DNA of 6,039 nt, from NCBI GenBank assembly GCA_020200675.1, contig JAIVIG010000208.1:1-6039 (forward strand). The letters are read 5' to 3'. The position numbers were made by a program, and so were the translations under genes. Under the pieces are notes generated by a model. That model worked only from the letters and a program-made list of their open reading frames with translations. It had not been told where the DNA came from and did not search any database. This document shows, piece by piece, positions 4,870-6,039 of the stretch. The first letter of the stretch is position 1, and every line of letters starts with the position of its first letter. The DNA is from Actinomycetota bacterium (GTDB lineage: Bacteria > Actinomycetota > Rubrobacteria > Rubrobacterales > Rubrobacteraceae).

Positions 4870-5465
4870 AAGTAGCTCTTCAGGAGCAGGTACGGTACGG
4901 CGCAGGCCACGAGGATGATCTCCGCGTCTCGTCCCCCGAGCGCCGTGAGCCGGTGGGGGTTGTCGGCGCTGAAGTGAGCCGCGTCCCCCGACTCGAGGAT
5001 AAACTCTTCGTCCCCGATCCCCAACCCCAGGCTCCCGGAGACGACGTACAGCCACTGCTCGCCCTCGTGCTGGTAGACCTCTCCCTCCTCGCGCTCCGCC
5101 GGCACCACGATCCTTATGGGATGCAGGTTGAAGGCCCAGCTGCCCCTGGAGAGGTTGGCGTAGAACAGGCCGTTGCCCCTCCGAACCGGGGCCTGCGCCG
5201 CCCGGACGATCACCCCACTTTCGAGATCCGGCTCGGACTCAAAGAGAGAAGAGAACGCCACCCCGTACGCCTGAGCGACGTGGAACAGCGCGGTCAGCGA
5301 AGGTTGCCGCTCCCCATTCTCCAGCCTCGACAAGTAGGCCCGGGAGAGATTCGTGCGCTCCGCGAGGTCCTCCAGCTTCCACCCCCGCTCCTTGCGCAAC
5401 CGCCGCAACCGCTCCCCAACCTTGACGAGGTTCGCGCTCAATCCGTTCGGGATTTCGTCCGCCAT
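4866..5465 (-). CDS. XRE-cupin transcriptional regulator
   Basis: A 199-residue protein of the two-domain HTH-cupin regulators. Residues at about 13-76 are an XRE helix-turn-helix (VGERLRRLRKERGWKLEDLAERTNLSRAYLSRLENGERQPSL). Residues at about 125-190 are a cupin barrel, with His133 and Glu136 in YQHEGEQW, then LYVVSGSLGLGIG, ESGD and His171 in NPHRL; this domain usually senses a small ligand or metal. I start at ATG 5465 because MADEIPN... begins at a usual distance from the HTH and GGAGGGAGGAGG lies upstream, although the spacing (about 15 nt) is long. An in-frame TTG at 5582 would add 39 residues encoded by the promoter region and is unlikely. It is divergent from the Mn catalase, and its stop overlaps the flavin-reductase start. 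It probably acts on the GGCAA...TTGTC dyads at 5511-5583. Confidence 0.88.
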   Translation of the reverse strand: MADEIPNGLSANLVKVGERLRRLRKERGWKLEDLAERTNLSRAYLSRLENGERQPSLTALFHVAQAYGVAFSSLFESEPDLESGVIVRAAQAPVRRGNGLFYANLSRGSWAFNLHPIRIVVPAEREEGEVYQHEGEQWLYVVSGSLGLGIGDEEFILESGDAAHFSADNPHRLTALGGRDAEIILVACAVPYLLLKSYL

Positions 5466-5510
5466 ACCCGGAAGTTTACATCCTCCTCCCTCCATAAAGG
5501 GTGACCGCCG

Positions 5511-5583
5511 GGCAATCAGATTGTCAGGCAAATATGTTGTCTCAGGGGCAATATAAAACATTCCATATTGTCTGGTTGACAAC
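5511..5583. promoter_or_regulatory. Operator-like array of GGCAA...TTGTC dyads
   Basis: There are two identical-format sites, GGCAA-N5-TTGTC, at 5511-5525 and 5527-5541, 16 bp apart. A third pair with a longer gap (GGCAA-N16-TTGTC, 5547-5572) contains the inverted repeat CAATAT-N10-ATATTG. It is followed by GTTG-A-CAAC (5575-5583), which overlaps the -35 of the catalase promoter. The array sits between the divergent XRE-cupin and catalase genes, so it is the likely binding region of the regulator. I saw no clear minus-strand promoter within it. Confidence 0.6.
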
Positions 5584-5604
5584 AGGGGTCTATGTGCGTA
5601 CGCT
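5576..5604 (+). promoter_or_regulatory. Candidate promoter of the Mn catalase gene
   Basis: A perfect TTGACA -35 (5576-5581) is followed by a 17-bp spacer and TACGCT (5599-5604), which keeps the key T, A and final T of the -10 but is otherwise weak. An 8-bp palindrome, GCGTACGC (5596-5603), covers the -10. A perfect -35 with a poor -10 is common in activated or tightly controlled promoters. Transcription from here would give a leader of about 105 nt. Confidence 0.5.
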
Positions 5605-5641
5605 GGGGGCGTAGGGAGGTAGCGTGGGAAGGAGGAGGCGA

Positions 5642-5707
5642 TTGAGTAGCCCTTCGCGGGCGGTTCAAGTCATTGTCTCAGCTAACCAGCGAAAAGCAGC
5701 CAAGTAA
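5642..5707 (+). CDS. Possible 21-codon leader peptide upstream of Mn catalase
   Basis: TTG at 5642 is preceded by AAGGAGGAGG (5629-5638), the strongest ribosome-binding sequence in this intergenic region. It opens a frame encoding (M)SSPSRAVQVIVSANQRKAAK, which stops with TAA at 5705-5707, eight nt before the catalase ATG. A small hairpin, GCCC-TTCGC-GGGC (5649-5661), lies inside the frame. Translation of this frame would bring ribosomes to the catalase start, giving coupling or attenuation-type control. The peptide has no recognisable family, and the strong SD may be coincidental. Confidence 0.38.
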   Translation: MSSPSRAVQVIVSANQRKAAK

Positions 5708-5715
5708 GGGGAAGC

Positions 5716-6039
5716 ATGATTATACGGATAGACAAGCTGCAGATAGAGATGCCGATGCCCAGCGAGCCAGCCCCGGAAGCCGCCGCAGCGGTCCAGGAGC
5801 TTATGGGCGGGCGCTTCGGCGAGATGTCCACCCTGATGAACTACACCTTCCAGTCGTTCAACTTCCGCGGTCGCACCAAGGTCAAGCCGTACTACGACCT
5901 CATCGCCAACATCGCCACCGAGGAGTACGGGCACGTCGAGCTCGTGGCGGCGACGATAAACGGCATGCTCACCGGCGCTTCGGACGGCGACGACGTGCGC
6001 GATACGTCGTTGGCGTCTAACCTGGGCAAGGGTATCTCG
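5716..6039 (+). CDS. Manganese catalase, N-terminal part (continues past window)
   Basis: It disproportionates hydrogen peroxide to water and oxygen at a dimanganese centre in the cytoplasm. The 108 residues present start MIIRIDKLQIEMPMP and show the family N-terminus: GGRFGEMSTLMNYTFQSFNFRG, then KPYYDLIANIATEEYGHVELVA. Glu36, Glu70 and His73 (E-E-Y-G-H) match the first-shell manganese ligands and have the same numbering as in the Thermus enzyme. The later ligands, near Glu155 and His188, lie outside the window. The family is a four-helix-bundle ferritin-like fold of about 270-300 residues, so about a third is seen. AGGGGAAGC precedes the ATG at 5716. It is divergent from the XRE-cupin gene, with a dyad-rich control region and a possible leader ORF between them. 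Confidence 0.95.
   Translation, partial: MIIRIDKLQIEMPMPSEPAPEAAAAVQELMGGRFGEMSTLMNYTFQSFNFRGRTKVKPYYDLIANIATEEYGHVELVAATINGMLTGASDGDDVRDTSLASNLGKGIS

Noticed and set aside
4953..5504. 183-residue + strand ORF across the XRE-cupin gene
   Set aside because: A Pro/Arg/Leu-rich shadow of a well-recognised regulator on the opposite strand, as is common in GC-rich DNA.
5466..5582. N-terminal extension of the XRE-cupin protein to TTG 5582
   Set aside because: It would be encoded by the dyad-rich promoter region, and its sequence has no domain character. ATG 5465 fits the family length.

Overview
The window looks like a high-GC Gram-positive actinobacterial chromosome. The best guess is Rubrobacter or a close relative. 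That rests on recalled resemblance of three proteins (the Mn-catalase N-terminus, the small LPxSG-type surface peptide and the large serine recombinase family) plus GC-rich codon use. No search was run, so the genus is an inference.

Layout, left to right. Positions 1-78 hold the last codons of a + strand gene and a perfect hairpin. Positions 229-453 (+) encode a 74-residue secreted peptide with a sortase-like LPKSG tail, followed by a terminator at 544-588. Positions 760-2881 carry four minus-strand genes of accessory character: a winged-helix-like protein, a short lipoprotein, a Cys/His zinc-finger plus helical protein, and a small zinc ribbon. Upstream of the winged-helix gene lie two tandem 45-bp palindromes with a 48-bp period and covarying arms (1177-1269). 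A compact divergent promoter region (2881-2935) separates the zinc-ribbon gene from a + strand pair: a small XRE repressor (2973-3191) overlapping by 8 nt a large serine recombinase (3184-4831). The recombinase is broken. An internal deletion with a frameshift at about 3412 has removed the part of the catalytic domain that should carry the Asp-Arg-x-x-Arg active-site arginines.

The recombinase C-terminus reads antisense into the start of a flavin-reductase-like gene (minus strand, GTG at 4869). Its recognisable homology stops after about 54 codons, near 4708. That gene overlaps the stop codon of an XRE-cupin regulator (5465-4866) by GTGA, so the two were probably an operon. The simplest reading is that a recombinase-encoded mobile element inserted into the flavin-reductase gene. 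Its right junction is near 4708, and its left end is either outside the window or not recognisable. The element was later immobilised by the recombinase deletion.

The XRE-cupin regulator is divergent from a manganese catalase gene (5716 to beyond the window end). The 250-bp intergenic region holds repeated GGCAA...TTGTC dyads, a TTGACA-type promoter and a possible 21-codon leader ORF whose stop lies just before the catalase ribosome-binding site. This suggests, without proving, that the regulator controls itself, the flavin reductase and the catalase.
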